The position numbers and the translations under genes are program-made. Below the pieces are notes generated by a model. The model was given only the letters and a program-made list of their open reading frames with translations, was not told the origin of the DNA and did no database searches. 64,000 bases of DNA from Pezicula radicicola (lineage: Eukaryota; Ascomycota; Leotiomycetes; Helotiales; Dermateaceae): contig PDUO01000033.1 in the NCBI GenBank assembly GCA_003008705.1, forward strand, positions 600,720 through 664,719, given 5' to 3'. Below are positions 1-12,157 of the stretch, one piece after another. Position 1 is the stretch's first letter; each line of letters starts with the position of its first letter.

Positions 1-362
1 CCTATCCGAACGCCGAACAAGGGTGTCCTCACTGTGTATGGTTATGTTTACACTCCGACAGATTCGTAAGCCTTCTCTGTTGAGTATCAGTATTAAGAAT
101 ATGTACATAAGGACCAACTTTCCCTATTCGATTCTATTCGACGTCGATATATGATAACTATTAAAGGGTTCTTGTTTCAACATTCTGTTCCGTCCAAAAG
201 CATAAAAATTGCCGTCTCAAAATCAATTTATTAGCATCTAATTTCCTTCCCCTTCTAACTCAATTCCTGTACTTCGCTCTCGGCTAAAGACGGCAGTTTA
301 CTTCTAATATCTCTCTGCGAGTTGTTGGGCCCTCTCCAAGAACGTACGAAAGTGCTGTTCCA
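1..362 (+). promoter_or_regulatory. Upstream region of the ABC transporter
   Basis: No gene is visible. The stretch holds a CGCCGAA heptamer at 11-17, the same motif that recurs upstream of the other cluster genes. The transporter ATG at 363 follows the favourable context CCAATGG. No clear TATA box could be chosen among the AT-rich runs between 150 and 250. Confidence 0.4.
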
Positions 363-3300
363 ATGGAAAAAGGGCAGCCAATTGACGCGTTGGCGGTGGA
401 CAACCCCACGACACCATCTCTATCTACGACCCGTCCAGCCTCCGAAACGACAATGACAGATGTCGTGATTCAGCGCGAGTATGTGCGCAAAGACAGCCCT
501 AACTCAAGCGGCTTCACCTACCCTACGCGAGGTGTCTCAGTCGAACAGGGTGAAGCCTACTTCGCTGAGCTGCAGAGGGAGTTAAGCGGGATATCCAAAC
601 AGCATAGTCGGGTCTCTGGTCATCATGCTACGATAGATATCGAGAAATCTGGAGAGTCCTCACAGGTCGAGTCTGACAGATTTGATCTGGAGGGCACGCT
701 ACGCGGTAACAAAAAGGACGATGAAGAGTCTGGCATTCGACCAAAGCACATTGGAGTCATATGGGACAATTTGACTGTTCGAGGCGTTGGAGGTACCGAG
801 AACTATGTCCAGACGTTCCCAGATGCTGTAATAGGGTTTTTCAACATTTTTCAGACGGCAAAAGAGTTGTTCGGTCTAGGAAGGAGTGGCCAAGAAGTCG
901 ATATTCTCCATAACTTCAGGGGAGTTACTAAGCCTGGTGAAATGGTCTTGGTACTCGGTCGACCAGGAAGTGGCTGTACGACCTTCTTGAAGGTAATTGC
1001 CAACCAACGTTTCGGATACACCAGCATCCACGGAGACGTCCAGTACGGTCCGTTCGATGCCAAAACATTCGCAGCGAAGTACCGTGGGGAAGCGGTGTAC
1101 AACCAAGAAGACGACATCCACCATCCAACTTTAACCGTTGGCCAAACTATCGGCTTTGCTCTTGACATGAAGACTCCCGGGAAGCGACCCTTGGGTATTT
1201 CTAAGGAGGAGTTCAAGGACAAGGTTATTACCACTTTTCTCAAGATGTTCAATATCGAGCACACTCGCAACACGATGGTCGGCAATGCGATGGTTCGTGG
1301 CGTGTCAGGAGGGGAGAGGAAACGTGTTTCCATCGCCGAGATGATGACAACGTCGGCCAGTTTGCTCGCTTGGGACAATACAACTCGGGGCCTAGACGCG
1401 AGTACAGCACTTGATTATGCTCGTTCGCTTCGAGTTATGACAAACATCTACAAGACGACCACATTTGTGTCCTTGTACCAGGCCAGCGAGAATATCTACG
1501 AACAGTTCGACAAAGTCCTCGTTATTGATGGCGGACGTGAAGTTTATTTTGGCCCTGCGAGCGAGGCCAGGAAATACTTTGAGAATCTTGGCTTCAAAGA
1601 GAAACCTCGTCAGACAACTCCGGACTATCTGACGGGCTGCACAGATCCGTTTGAACGAGAATATGCGGACGGATACTCGCCAGCAAATGCACCTCACAGC
1701 CCCGAGACACTGGAGAAGACCTTTAATGAGTCTAAGTTTGGCCGGGACCTGGATGAGGAAATGACCGCATATCGAAAGGAGGTTGATGAGGAAAAAGAAC
1801 GCTGGAACGATTTCCAGGTCGCCGTCAAAGAGAGCAAACAGCGCGGGGCCTCACGGTCGGTCTATAGCGTGGGTTTTCATCTTCAAGTCTGGGGTCTCAT
1901 GCAGCGCCAATTTCTCATCAAGTGGCAAGATAAGTTTTCTTTGGTGGTCTCGTGGTTCACGTCGATTACCGTTGCTATTCAGATTGGTACCGTCTGGCTA
2001 GATCTTCCCAAGACCTCAAGCGGAGCCTTTACACGCGGTGGTGCAATTTTTATTGCGCTTATGTTTAATGTCTTCGAGTCCTTTTCGGAATTGGCGAGCA
2101 CCATGTTAGGTCGGACTATCGTGAACAAACACAGAGCATTCACCTTCTACCGGCCATCAGCTCTTTGGGTAGCTCAAATATTTATCGACCTACTATTCAA
2201 ATCGGCTCAGATACTAGTGTTTTCCATCATGGTTTATTTCATGTGCGGCCTAGCACTCGATGCGGGAGCGTTTTTTATATTTTACATGATGATCGTTCTT
2301 GTATACATCACCATGACGCTATTCTTCCGAACTGTCGGTTGCTTATGTCCGGACTTTGACTATGCCATCAAGTTTGCTGCTGTCATTATGACCATGTTCG
2401 TCCTAACAGCTGGTTATTTGATTCAGTACCAGTATGAACAGAAGTGGATGCGCTGGGTCTTCTGGATCAACCCTATGGGCCTTGGCTTTGCGTCAATGAT
2501 GGCCAATGAGTTTAAGCGTTTGACAATGACCTGTGAGGCCTTGGTACCCAACGGGCCAGGCTATGGAAATCTCGCGAACCAAGTTTGTACCTTGGCTGGC
2601 AGTATTGCTGGTTCGCTAGAGGTTTCTGGGTCCGACTATATCACTGTCGCTTTCGATTACAAGCCATCGGATATTTGGAGAAACTTCGGCATCATCCTTT
2701 CCCTTATAATCTTCTTCCTTGCTGCCAATATGTGGCTTGGCGAAAAGATCACCTTTGGCGCTGGTGGAAATACAGCAAAGGTGTTCCAAAAACCAAATGC
2801 GGAGCGGACAGAGCTTCGTCAGCGACTCAACCAGAAGCGTGATGAAAGAAAGGCAGGCAAGACGGATGAGGCCGGGTCTGATCTTGAAATCCAGTCCAAG
2901 GCCGTGCTTACTTGGGAAGACTTGTGCTATGATGTGCCTGTGGCTGGTGGCCAATTGAGGCTCTTAAACAATATTTTTGGGTATGTGAAACCCGGTGAGC
3001 TGACTGCTCTCATGGGGGCTTCTGGAGCTGGTAAAACCACTCTGTTGGATGTGTTGGCGTCTCGGAAGAACATAGGTATTATTTCAGGAGATACTCTTGT
3101 GGATGGCCGGAAGCCTGGCACCAGCTTTCAACGTGGAACGTCTTATGCAGAGCAGCTCGATGTCCATGAACCTAGCGCTACGGTCAGGGAAGCATTACGA
3201 TTTTCAGCTACACTTCGCCAACCGTACCACGTTCCTTTGGAAGAGAAATATGCCTATGTTGAAGAAATAATCAGCTTGTTGGAAATGGAAGATATCGCAG

Positions 3301-4913
3301 ATGCTATAATTGGTACCCCTGAAGCCGGTCTAGCTGTTGAGCAACGCAAGCGTGTTACCATAGGCGTAGAACTTGCTGCAAAGCCCGAATTGCTCTTGTT
3401 CCTAGACGAACCAACAAGTGGATTAGACTCTCAATCAGCGTTTAATATTGTTCGATTTTTAAGGAAGCTCGCTGCTGCGGGACAAGCTATCTTGTGTACT
3501 ATCCATCAGCCTAATGCCGCACTTTTCGAGAATTTCGACCGACTCCTCTTGCTTCAACGTGGCGGTAGATGCGTTTATTTCGGTGACATCGGGAAAGACG
3601 CTGCTGTTCTCAGATCCTACTTTGCTCGCCATGGTGCTCATTGTCCTCCGGACGCTAATCCAGCCGAATGGATGCTCGATGCCATTGGTGCCGGCCAAAC
3701 CCCTCGAATCGGTGATAGCGACTGGGCAGACCTCTTCGATGAGTCCCTGGAACTAGCAAACATTAAAAGCCACATCAGTGAGATGAAAGAAACCCGGTTG
3801 AGAGAAACAGGGGAGGCTGTAGCCTCCGATGAGAGCGAGTATGCAACGCCCCTTTGGCATCAACTCAAAGTCGTCCACAAGAGAATGCATATTGGATTTT
3901 GGAGATCACCAAACTATGGCTTCACACGCCTCTTTAATCATGTTGCCGTCGCCCTGCTCGTTGGTTTGGCCTATGTTAACCTCACCAACTCTGCCACTGA
4001 ACTTCAATACCGGATCTTCATTACCTTTTATACCACTATTTTGCCCGCTATTATCTTAGCCCAGGTGGAACCAAAATACGACATGTCAAGAATGATATTC
4101 TACCGTGAGAGCTCTAGCAAGATGTACGGTCAATTTGCTTTCGCGTCATCCCTTGTGATGGCGGAGCTACCATACAGTATCATTTGTGCTGTCGGTTTCT
4201 TCCTCCCACTGTACTATATTCCCGGGTTCCAGAGCAACAGCTCTCGAGCAGGCTACCAGTTTTATAGCATTTTGATGACAGAGTTGTTTTCAGTAACTCT
4301 AGGTCAAATGATTGCTGCCCTAACCCCCAATTCCTGTATGTATTGCACATGCTGAAACCCCTAGCTTCTCCTTCATCCAGGTGGCATCCTACTAATAGTA
4401 TTTAGTCATATCCTCTCTCATAAATCCCTTCGCCATGATCACTTTTGCACTCTTTTGCGGCGTCTCCATCCCGAAGCCGGAGATGCCCAAATTCTGGCGA
4501 TCTTGGCTTTACGAATTGAATCCGTTTACTCGTCTGATCAGTGGCATGGTTGTAACTGAGCTCCATGATTTGAAGGTCCGGTGCAAGCCAGTCGAGTTGT
4601 ATTCGTTAAATGCACCAGCCGGTCAGACTTGTGGAGAGTACATGGAACGCTTTTTTACCAGCGGCGGTGCCGGATACATCGTGGATAATGCCACTGATTT
4701 ATGTCAGTATTGTGCATATAAGGTCGGTGATCAGTTCTACGAGACGCTTGACATTACATTCGACCACCGCTGGAGGGATATCGGTATTTTCACAGCCTTC
4801 GTCGGCTCCAATTTGATCCTGCTGTTCCTTGGAGTAAGTTCGTGGCAATCCTACATTTACTGTGTATGCTAATGGTCGCGCAGTCGCGATACCTCAATTT
4901 CAACAAACGGTGA
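363..4913 (+). CDS. PDR/ABCG full-size multidrug ABC transporter
   Basis: Three exons by my reading, 363-4335, 4406-4833 and 4884-4913, give 1476 residues, normal for the fungal pleiotropic drug resistance family with (NBD-TMD)2 order. Intron 1 carries a TACTAAT branch site and intron 2 a GCTAATG; phases match exactly. NBD1 has the degenerate PDR Walker A GRPGSGCTT at about residue 199, signature VSGGERKRVS at about 314 and a Walker B with Asn (WDNTTRGLD). NBD2 has a canonical Walker A GASGAGKTT at about 885, the degenerate signature VEQRKRV and LDEPTSGLD around 1014. This asymmetry is the PDR/CDR hallmark. The protein should sit in the plasma membrane and export hydrophobic compounds. It is a plausible exporter or self-resistance pump for the cluster, supported by the upstream CGCCGAA motif, but it lies 33 kb from the synthase and could be independent. 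Confidence 0.95.
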
Positions 4914-5726
4914 AAGAGACTCCCGCGAGAGGAAATTAGATGTGATGTGATGTTTATATGCACGGTTTCTTATGATAGAAGTGTGTCTTGGCTGTGGTTT
5001 TGTCCGAGACCAGCCAAATCCACTCATTCCGATTCTTGCATTTTGTTTTCGATTCTAGTAGTGTTTATTTTATAGATTATTTAGTGTGCTTTCCAGCCTT
5101 TTGAAATGTCTAAAGTGATGCACATCAGCAGTTCGAAGTTGTGCGACAGAAATATATGATTACAGGCGCACAGGTGAGATCTTATTCTATAGGGATTCTA
5201 CTATCACTACTACTACTACTGCAATAAGTTAAGCTAATTATGTATACTTCTCGAGCTACGCCACATTATTCCAGTGCTGGGGCTTAAAAACTCGCTAGCT
5301 GCAACCGGTGTCTACCTTGAGGTTGTGGCATAGTAGAGTTCAGCCACTGGGCTGATAAGCCGGCAGCGCTCTCAAATGGATCAGGCAGGCGCTTAATACT
5401 CTTTAAGGCCAATTCAATTTTCGAATCAAGGATCGTGCTAAATTGCTCTACTGTGTTCCAGTGCTCTCAGTATCCCGGTACTATCTATAGAAGGCAATTG
5501 GAAAGTAATAGAAATGACGTAGAAATAATAAGCCATCTGTTGAAATAACTCTAGTCATAAAAAAGTTAAAAAAAACTTGATATATAAGTGGCAGCAGTAG
5601 GGGTTGAATATCTACTGTTCTAAATCCTCTATAAGACGGGTTCCCGAACCAGGTCCTTTATGCCCGGACAACATTTTTATATAATGATCAAATCGACCAT
5701 TGCAATGGTCGGTTTGCATAGATACC
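4914..5726. other. Intergenic, 3' ends of two convergent genes
   Basis: This is the space between the transporter, which ends on the + strand, and the monooxygenase locus, which ends on the - strand. I see no conserved coding sequence. There is a short ACT microsatellite near 5205-5220 and AT-rich sequence near 5560. Confidence 0.5.
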
Positions 5727-7990
5727 CTATGCGTTACCCTCTAACTTTACAGCCTTCCAACGAGGGTCAATTCTATCGATCCGGAAATATGGGCTTACGT
5801 CGGTTCCTTCCTTCGTTTGAGCTGAAGGCCTGCCGATCCCCATAAAGGCAAAACGGTTATGCTTCTAGACGTATCGGCTTTATTAGCAGGATCCTCCCTC
5901 TTATTGACCCCATAGAGCTATATGTGCACTTACGTTCGAATAGCGAATATCCATGTGCTCCCATCGAACAGAAGATACCATATCCCGGAAGTGTAGCATG
6001 TGTCCGCTGTAGATGGCCCTGGAAGAATAAGTATGTTTCAAATATAATCGACTCTTAGTTAGGAATTACTTGAGATGGCCTGTATCTCTGTCTGAGAACC
6101 TGAGACCATATTAGCTCGTACCGCGTGTAACGATTGGTACTTCCTTACCAGCTGGGACAGTCCTGGCCCCACACCGACTTCTTGGCCCAGAGTTGAGTGT
6201 GGTCATTGTATTCATCTGTTACGTCTTGTCTCGGACAGAAGCTGTGTAGCCATTCATCTTGCATTTTCTTGATGCATTTTACAGCGTAGTCTCCATGAGC
6301 GTCGAGTGATCCTATCACGCTACCGTTGGCGATCGGCCTAACACCTTCATTAGCTGTACCCACTGAATTGTCAAAAATCGTAGTCCTAACCAGTTGGGGC
6401 CCATGAAGGTGAGCCAGTTTGGCATGTCGGGACATGCAAGGCCGAAATAAGCCTTAGGAAGGGTCTTCCATTTTTCGGCAAGACTAACCCCGTTACGCCC
6501 AACAATCGGGAATTGCGGCCTCCAGGACGAGTCGAAACCAGTGGCGCATACAATTGTATCGCACTTGGCGAAAGATCCATCTTCGCCGAAGGCACCGTCT
6601 TCTGTGACCTTCGTGGCAGAGGTAAAGTGAACGTCAACATTTGGTTGCTGGATAGCTTCTGCATACGGGTCGCCGGCTAGAGGTCTTCGGCAGAAAACAG
6701 GAAACTTTGGCAAAGTTCCTAGAGGAGTATTAGCGATCTCCTTGATATAGCAAGGCTGGGCTAGTTCGTTCACCTTCGAAGAGCGCATCATCCCTGAACT
6801 TTTCTCGCATACGTTCAGTCGTTTGTACTACGAGATCCTTCTGCAGTTTTGTGCCGACTAAAGCGTGATCCCATGTACTATTGAACAGGAGCTCCGCTTC
6901 TTTCATATGCTTCACTAAGGCCTCAGGGTTACTCCGGAAGGTCTCTCGCTCAGCCTCCTCGTCTAATAATGCATCAGTGTATGAATATTCTCGGCTCGCT
7001 CCTCAACTTACATTGTCGAGCTTGCCCAGCATGGCCTGCCATACTGATGAACCAATTGGCACTCCTTGCGAAGACATCCATATGCTTTACATACTTCTGT
7101 ACAGCTTATTAGCACGCCCTGAAAGCAGGGGGAAATCTGGTTATCACGTCCCTGCATTTCAGGTATAACCTGTATAGAACTCGCGCCACTACCGATGACG
7201 ACAACATTCTCTCCTTTCCATGCTTCTGCAGTATAGTCGTCCGGCCAACCCGCAGTGTGAACTACGCGGCCTTTAAAGCTGCTAAGCCCTAGAATATCCA
7301 AAAGCGACCAACGATGTAGAATGCCTGCCGCGTGCAAGAGTATATCTGCTTCGTCCCAGAAGTGTCCGATGACCCGAGCCGGCTCCGTTGAACTCCAGTC
7401 CTTTTTTGGCTCAACCATCTCAATTTTAACTTTCCATTTGCCCTTTTCTTCATCCCACCAGCAGCCAGCTACTCGATGGTTGAGCTTGATATAGCGTCAT
7501 AGATCCAAGCAGTCGCTAACATCATTGAGGTATTTCAGGATGTCCTTCCAGCTGGAAAATATCTGTGGCCACTCTGGATTTGGAGCCCATGGAAAAACGT
7601 ATGAATGAGAAGGAACATCGCACCTATTAGACACGCTTAAAATCCGTTCAACGAATATTACATGAGTCGTGGGACACTTACGCACATCTGCAAAAAAAGA
7701 ATTAGCGGAAAAATTCTAAATTGCTTTGTAAACTTGCTAACATACCCTGGATATCTGTTTTCGAACCATGTTCCGCCAACAGATTCGTTCTTCTCGTAAA
7801 TCTGAAAGTCCACGTTCTCGCATTGCGTCTGAACCTTGTAAGCCATCGTAAGGCCTGAAAGGCCGGCCCCAATCCCAATGACTCTAACATGACGGTTAGC
7901 AGGATCAAAGAGTGTTGTTGGCTGAACTTCGTACACGTCGTCCGCCTTGGAATGGTCGTTATATGAGCCCATTGAAGCCAAAATGCACAA
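5727..7990 (-). pseudogene. Flavin-dependent Baeyer-Villiger monooxygenase, probably disrupted
   Basis: Ten exons can be traced on the - strand: 7746-7990, 7682-7687 (a 6-nt microexon), 7152-7623, 7012-7096, 6774-6962, 6391-6718, 6149-6337, 6070-6099, 5934-6018 and 5727-5864. All phases agree and would give about 588 residues, usual for fungal FAD/NADPH Baeyer-Villiger enzymes. Visible motifs are the N-terminal FAD fingerprint [16 protein letters not shown], the BVMO fingerprint FKGRVVHTAGWP, the second dinucleotide site GSGASS, CATGFD and a C-terminal NRFAFMG. Two lesions break it: an in-frame TGA at 7497-7499, between LDL and RYIKLNH, and a donor after exon 3 that reads GGACGT instead of GTACGT (7146-7151). 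Known enzymes of this class insert oxygen next to ketones, including in PKS-NRPS products. Alternatives are a sequencing error or an atypical splice. The family call is secure and the pseudogene call is likely. Confidence 0.75.
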
Positions 7991-8454
7991 TGCCTCTTAA
8001 CTAAGGTGGGAAGGCAGCCGAGTGTAAAGGTGATGTAGGTAGATGATAGATGAGGCTGAATCAGCTATGCTTTATATTATTATTGCTACGTTGCATAAAG
8101 TGCCGCATCCTGTCCCATCAGTCAGTATGAAACGGACAAGATAATTCCGAATAGCCGCGTTTGGTAAGCAACAGTACTGGCTACAGACGTGATTATCCAC
8201 ACTTTGACTCGGTGTCAACATTGACGGCCGTTCATCAAGTAGGAAGAACGATAATATAGCAAATAGCATCCGTTCTAAATCTGATCATCTTACATAATAG
8301 CATGCTTACTTTATCTCTGTCTGTTGTTGTACGCTGCTACCGACTGGGACGGGCCGAAGCGCCGCGGCGATTTTGGTCCTTATATCGTTCCATGGAGCAT
8401 TCTTGGAGAGTAACCTGATTTCGGTAGGTCGATCAGGGGGCGTAACATCAAATA
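7991..8454. other. Upstream of the monooxygenase locus
   Basis: No gene is visible. A short GC-rich patch at about 8348-8370 (GGGCCGAAGCGCC) stands out in AT-rich surroundings. It resembles, but does not exactly contain, the CGCCGAA motif found elsewhere. Confidence 0.3.
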
Positions 8455-8673
8455 TTGTCTCAATTGCTCAGTGATCAGAGAAGAGATGTTTGGGATTGGT
8501 ATATTGCTAGGCATAATATTAGTGCTATCGGAAGGCATACACAACTATCCAGCACTACTGTCTCTGATATTATTAAGAGAGCAAAGGCAACAACTGGCAA
8601 AGATCGATTTACGAATAAGCAAAGAAGGTTACTCCTAAGACCAAAAGACGTCTATTACCAGCTGCATCAATAG
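8455..8673 (+). mobile_element. Remnant of a Tc1/mariner-like transposase (HTH region)
   Basis: A 72-codon open frame has the look of the N-terminal helix-turn-helix of Tc1-like transposases: a helix, then SAIGRHTQLSSTTVSDIIKR, then a basic stretch. Downstream, to about 8780, the similarity seems to continue only through a frameshift and several stops, so nothing functional remains. No terminal inverted repeats were recognised nearby. The family call rests on pattern only. Confidence 0.4.
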
Positions 8674-9507
8674 ATACTCGAGCACCTCTAGCAGCTCTTG
8701 CAACACCTTCAAAAACAGGCAAACAAGTCTCTCGAACTACTCCAGTTTCGAGTTTCTAGTTTCTAGAGTGGGTTCTCTTTGGAGTCCCTCTGTCGTGAAT
8801 GGGTGAAATCATGAAGGATTATGTCTCCGTGCTCCAACGCCTGACAGTTTTGCGAAGGGCGGAGCAGGCAGGCCACAGAATATGCACCAGCAACAGCATA
8901 TAGGCAATTGTTTCTTACAAGAAAGCTTTGGAGCAAGATCACCGAATTAGAAATCACCTGGATGAAGATTCCTTCACACTGATGCTTATTATATTACACG
9001 CCCCAGTGTGTCCAGCAGTGTGGCCGTTAGCTGCACCAACTATCCCCACGTGTAGTGTCGGTTACCTAGCGTCATCGCGTAAATAAGCAAGGTTATATAA
9101 TTGGTCAGTTTCGAAGATAAGCCAATAGTAATAAAAGCAAGTAGACCCCTGCACTAAGCTACGCAACCGAACCGCAACAGGGGGATATAGTCTAATCGAA
9201 CAACGGTTGAGCCGTATTTCGGCCGACTCTTACACTCTCTCAGAGTAGCTGACTAAATAAGTACTATCCGTCTCTCCGTAGAAAGATTTATAATTCAAAG
9301 GAAAGTATTTTATAGTTTCGGATCCCGGAAGACACTTAAGCAATCCACTAGAAACTTTAAAGTTTATTTAGGGGGGAGTACCATGTATCAAGAAAGAAAG
9401 TTGCGGGACGAGGCAACCAGCATAAACCCTCTTCACTGTCATTCCTGGCCACTCCCACATCCTCTTCACCGCCGCTCATTTATTTAGCACATAATCGTAG
9501 CCTTTAG
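8674..9507. other. Degenerate sequence without a recognisable gene
   Basis: The first about 100 bases look like a continuation of the transposase remnant. The rest, 8780-9507, shows no conserved coding signal on either strand. Confidence 0.3.
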
Positions 9508-10207
9508 TTTCTACATTTTCTTTCATTAAGCTAGTCAAGCTTTTCGCTGCTGTCCCTGCAACATTACCAAATGACGGGCTAGCAGATGCAGAGAGTTTAA
9601 TTATGGTAGGTGATCGTAGATATTACTCTTAAAGCTGATCGCTAACAACCCTTTCTATAGGTCTCACAAACAAAGGCCACAAATACATGTAATAGGTCTT
9701 CACTAGATGGACTTAAGACCACCACCCAACCCTCTTTAGAGACAGTGAGTAATATCTGGTTGCGGATCTGATAGTCATATGAAACTAACCGCCATCACTG
9801 AAATTTAGATATGCACACACTCAGACGAATTCTATTATAGTAATGGTTTTAGAATCATTTCAGAAGATCCAGGCATCTTTCAAGTCTTCGCAGGGAATGA
9901 ATGGAGTTATTATTCTTTTGACGCATTAGAAAGTTCATGGGCAGGGAGATGGGTACTACTTAAGTTCCGATTTTTCTATCTCAGGCGAATTTTCATCTGG
10001 CTCAAACGAAGCCTCAATGCTGAGAAAGATCACGAAGTGTTTCGGTTGCAAGAGGTAGAGCAGGTTAAATCTGGGCGGTTATTTCTTATCCTTGGTGGTT
10101 GTTGTCCTCATCCTATTCGGATTTGGGAAGATGATTTGAAGAAGTCCATCCCTGGCAAATTACTCCTCTACCAACATGTTGATAGAGACGAAAGTGCGGA
10201 CGTTTAA
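9508..10207 (+). pseudogene. Unknown spliced gene remnant
   Basis: Three blocks join in one frame through good splice sites: about 9508-9605, 9661-9744 and 9809-10207. The donors are GTAGGT and GTGAGT, and the acceptors TATAG and TTTAG. The last block is 133 codons without a stop and ends in TAA. I do not recognise the protein. It has an aromatic stretch (NEWSYYSFD) and a basic, hydrophobic segment (LKFRFFYLRR). I found no in-frame start codon: the frame meets a TAG at 9498-9500, so the 5' part is either in an unseen upstream exon or lost. It may be a real orphan gene. Confidence 0.3.
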
Positions 10208-10587
10208 TTATGTAGTACCTTTGAGTTTAATCTTGTCAATATTGCTGCCAGTCAGAGATTGTGGCTACTTGGGGATCAATGGTAATGTCTGCTGTTATTC
10301 TTTTGCTACTTTAACAATTGGTCGTTTACCTTCGCATTCTAATTGAAAAGGTGCGCCTAGTCAGAGTTCCATGCATTGCTATTTCTCATATTTCTCATAT
10401 CATCTTTAACGACTGGGTAGATTGCTTGTTTCAGAGAAAAGCCTCTCACTTTCTTGCCAAGATTACTACTACTAATTCATATACATATTCGTGTTCCTAA
10501 CCACAAATTAAGCTCCGGTGCAGATTGCCTCACCTACAGGAGCGAGGTTATCAGCTAAGTGAGGTGCGACTTCTTTGCACTCGAAAA
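10208..10587. other. Intergenic, nothing recognised
   Basis: There are only short frames and no motif, repeat or RNA gene that I can support. Confidence 0.3.
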
Positions 10588-10830
10588 TACCATCCAAGGT
10601 CAAGTGGATTATAAGCGACATAGGCCACACCTAGCTCTTTGGCTACCTGGATTAAACCATTCGTCTTATGCAATGTCTCAAAAGCTGAGTACTCTACTTG
10701 AACAGCATCAATTTTTGTAACTGTTGATAGAGTTCAGCGAAGAGCTTCTAAGGAGGAAAAAAAGAGAAGTGACTCGAGTTAGCTTTGCGCAGTGTTGCTG
10801 CAGAACATTCGACTCCTTGATGTGAGTGGC
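10588..10830 (-). pseudogene. Aldo-keto reductase fragment
   Basis: On the - strand, pieces of the aldo-keto reductase fold can be read: ECSAATLRKA, the conserved segment around the substrate loop, then EALR-stop-TLS, then DAVQVEYSAF and ELGVAYVAYNPL, the strand and helix that precede the NADP-binding part. A TGA at 10734-10736 interrupts the frame where Arg is expected (CGA to TGA). The first segment is in a different frame and may be separated by an intron. The N-terminus and the NADP-binding C-terminus are missing. Too little is left for any activity. Confidence 0.6.
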
Positions 10831-12157
10831 AGAATTCGTGATAGCAATCGGGCCAGAGAAATTGTTAAAGCCGAATTTCGGGGCAGTAGAGTTTCTTGAA
10901 GTCGCTCTCGTCGGCTGTAACGTCGCGGCGTTTCGGTCGAAGATCATGTTACTCTACAGTCGGTATACACGTACGGAGGTTGCGGCAAAAAGTCATGGGA
11001 ATTCCTGTGTAGGGCCCTGTATTGCAGTGGCCAAGCAACGAGTAGCCTGTAAAGGTTATTTTCTAGGGCCAGCTATAGGCTTCTACCCCTGCAAATAATA
11101 GAGTATAGCTTATAACCCGTCGCATAGCCCTATAACTTATTACTAAATTTTATTTCCGGAGCATTAGCTAGCCCATAACTAATTCCCATGACTTTTTGCC
11201 GCAACCTCCGTACCTGCAGCTCCTGATGCATAACGTGGCTTTACAAACCAGGCATCAAATGAATGGAATTAAGTTATCCCATTGTCCGCAACGCACTACG
11301 ACTTTTAGTTGGCTAATCAGACAACGAGGCATAGCTGTTCATACCATATCGAAATATTCGACGAAATCAAGTGATAATAAAAGTCATTTCGTAGCGTCGA
11401 AGAGATAACTTTATCCACTTGCTTGCAGAGTCTTCGGCGTTACGAAATAGTTGTAATCATACGGATTGTGTATGGACTATGGGGGGTTGGTTTGATTTAT
11501 ACTGTAATTACTACTTACTACGAATGCTCTGCCAGTCTATTGATCCTATTACGTCTCCATTATCTCTACTGCGAACAACATAATCTTGACAAGCCCATGC
11601 AATTGTAATTCTGCTATACTCTCTCCTATACAACCACTTCAAATCCCAAACCGCCGGGAGTTCTACGTGAGTATTGCCGACTGCGATTGTGGGCCTAGTC
11701 CTTCTGTTTTTAAAGCAAACTTGATCACCGCCCTGACTGCTGTCAAGTTGGGTTTCCATTTCTCAATCGGTCCGTCAAGGCTTGACCCGTTGGGATTCTG
11801 GTAGATAAATTCAAAACCATGAAGCAAGTCGCCTTAAATACTTTTCGGGTCTAAGAATAAATCTTATTTATAAATACAGCGTTTTCGTTCACAAGATTAT
11901 AGTAGTAGTAATAACAGAGAATTTCTCCTCTAATCTGTTCAAGCATGCATGATATGAATCATCGGCAGCTCTGTACAAAGATACGCAAGGTGCGAAAGTG
12001 CTAAGAATTAACTCCATCTCCCCGCTATTAAAATTGCCTCATCCCTCTAATAAACCCCAACCTAGTAAATACCCATAAGCCTAGACTCTTGCACCACTTC
12101 GTTCCCTCACGATCCTGATGCCTATCGCCAACCTGGTAGTTCGATGCCACTTTGCAG
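10831..12157. other. Degenerate sequence with short frames only
   Basis: Open frames on both strands at about 11511-11804 reach 70-80 codons but carry no motif that I know. The - strand frame (11511-11759) contains ITIAWACQDYVV and could be a fossil exon. No other feature could be supported. Confidence 0.3.

Noticed and set aside
851..1378. 175-codon open frame on the - strand inside the ABC transporter
   Set aside because: It mirrors the strongly conserved NBD1 coding region on the other strand and has no motif of its own.
7008..7096. Apparent frameshift in the monooxygenase, because another frame reads VWQAMLGKLDN
   Set aside because: The frame that continues VKHMDVFARSANW joins the next exon in the correct phase (YEEAERETF), so no frameshift is needed. 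The other reading is chance.
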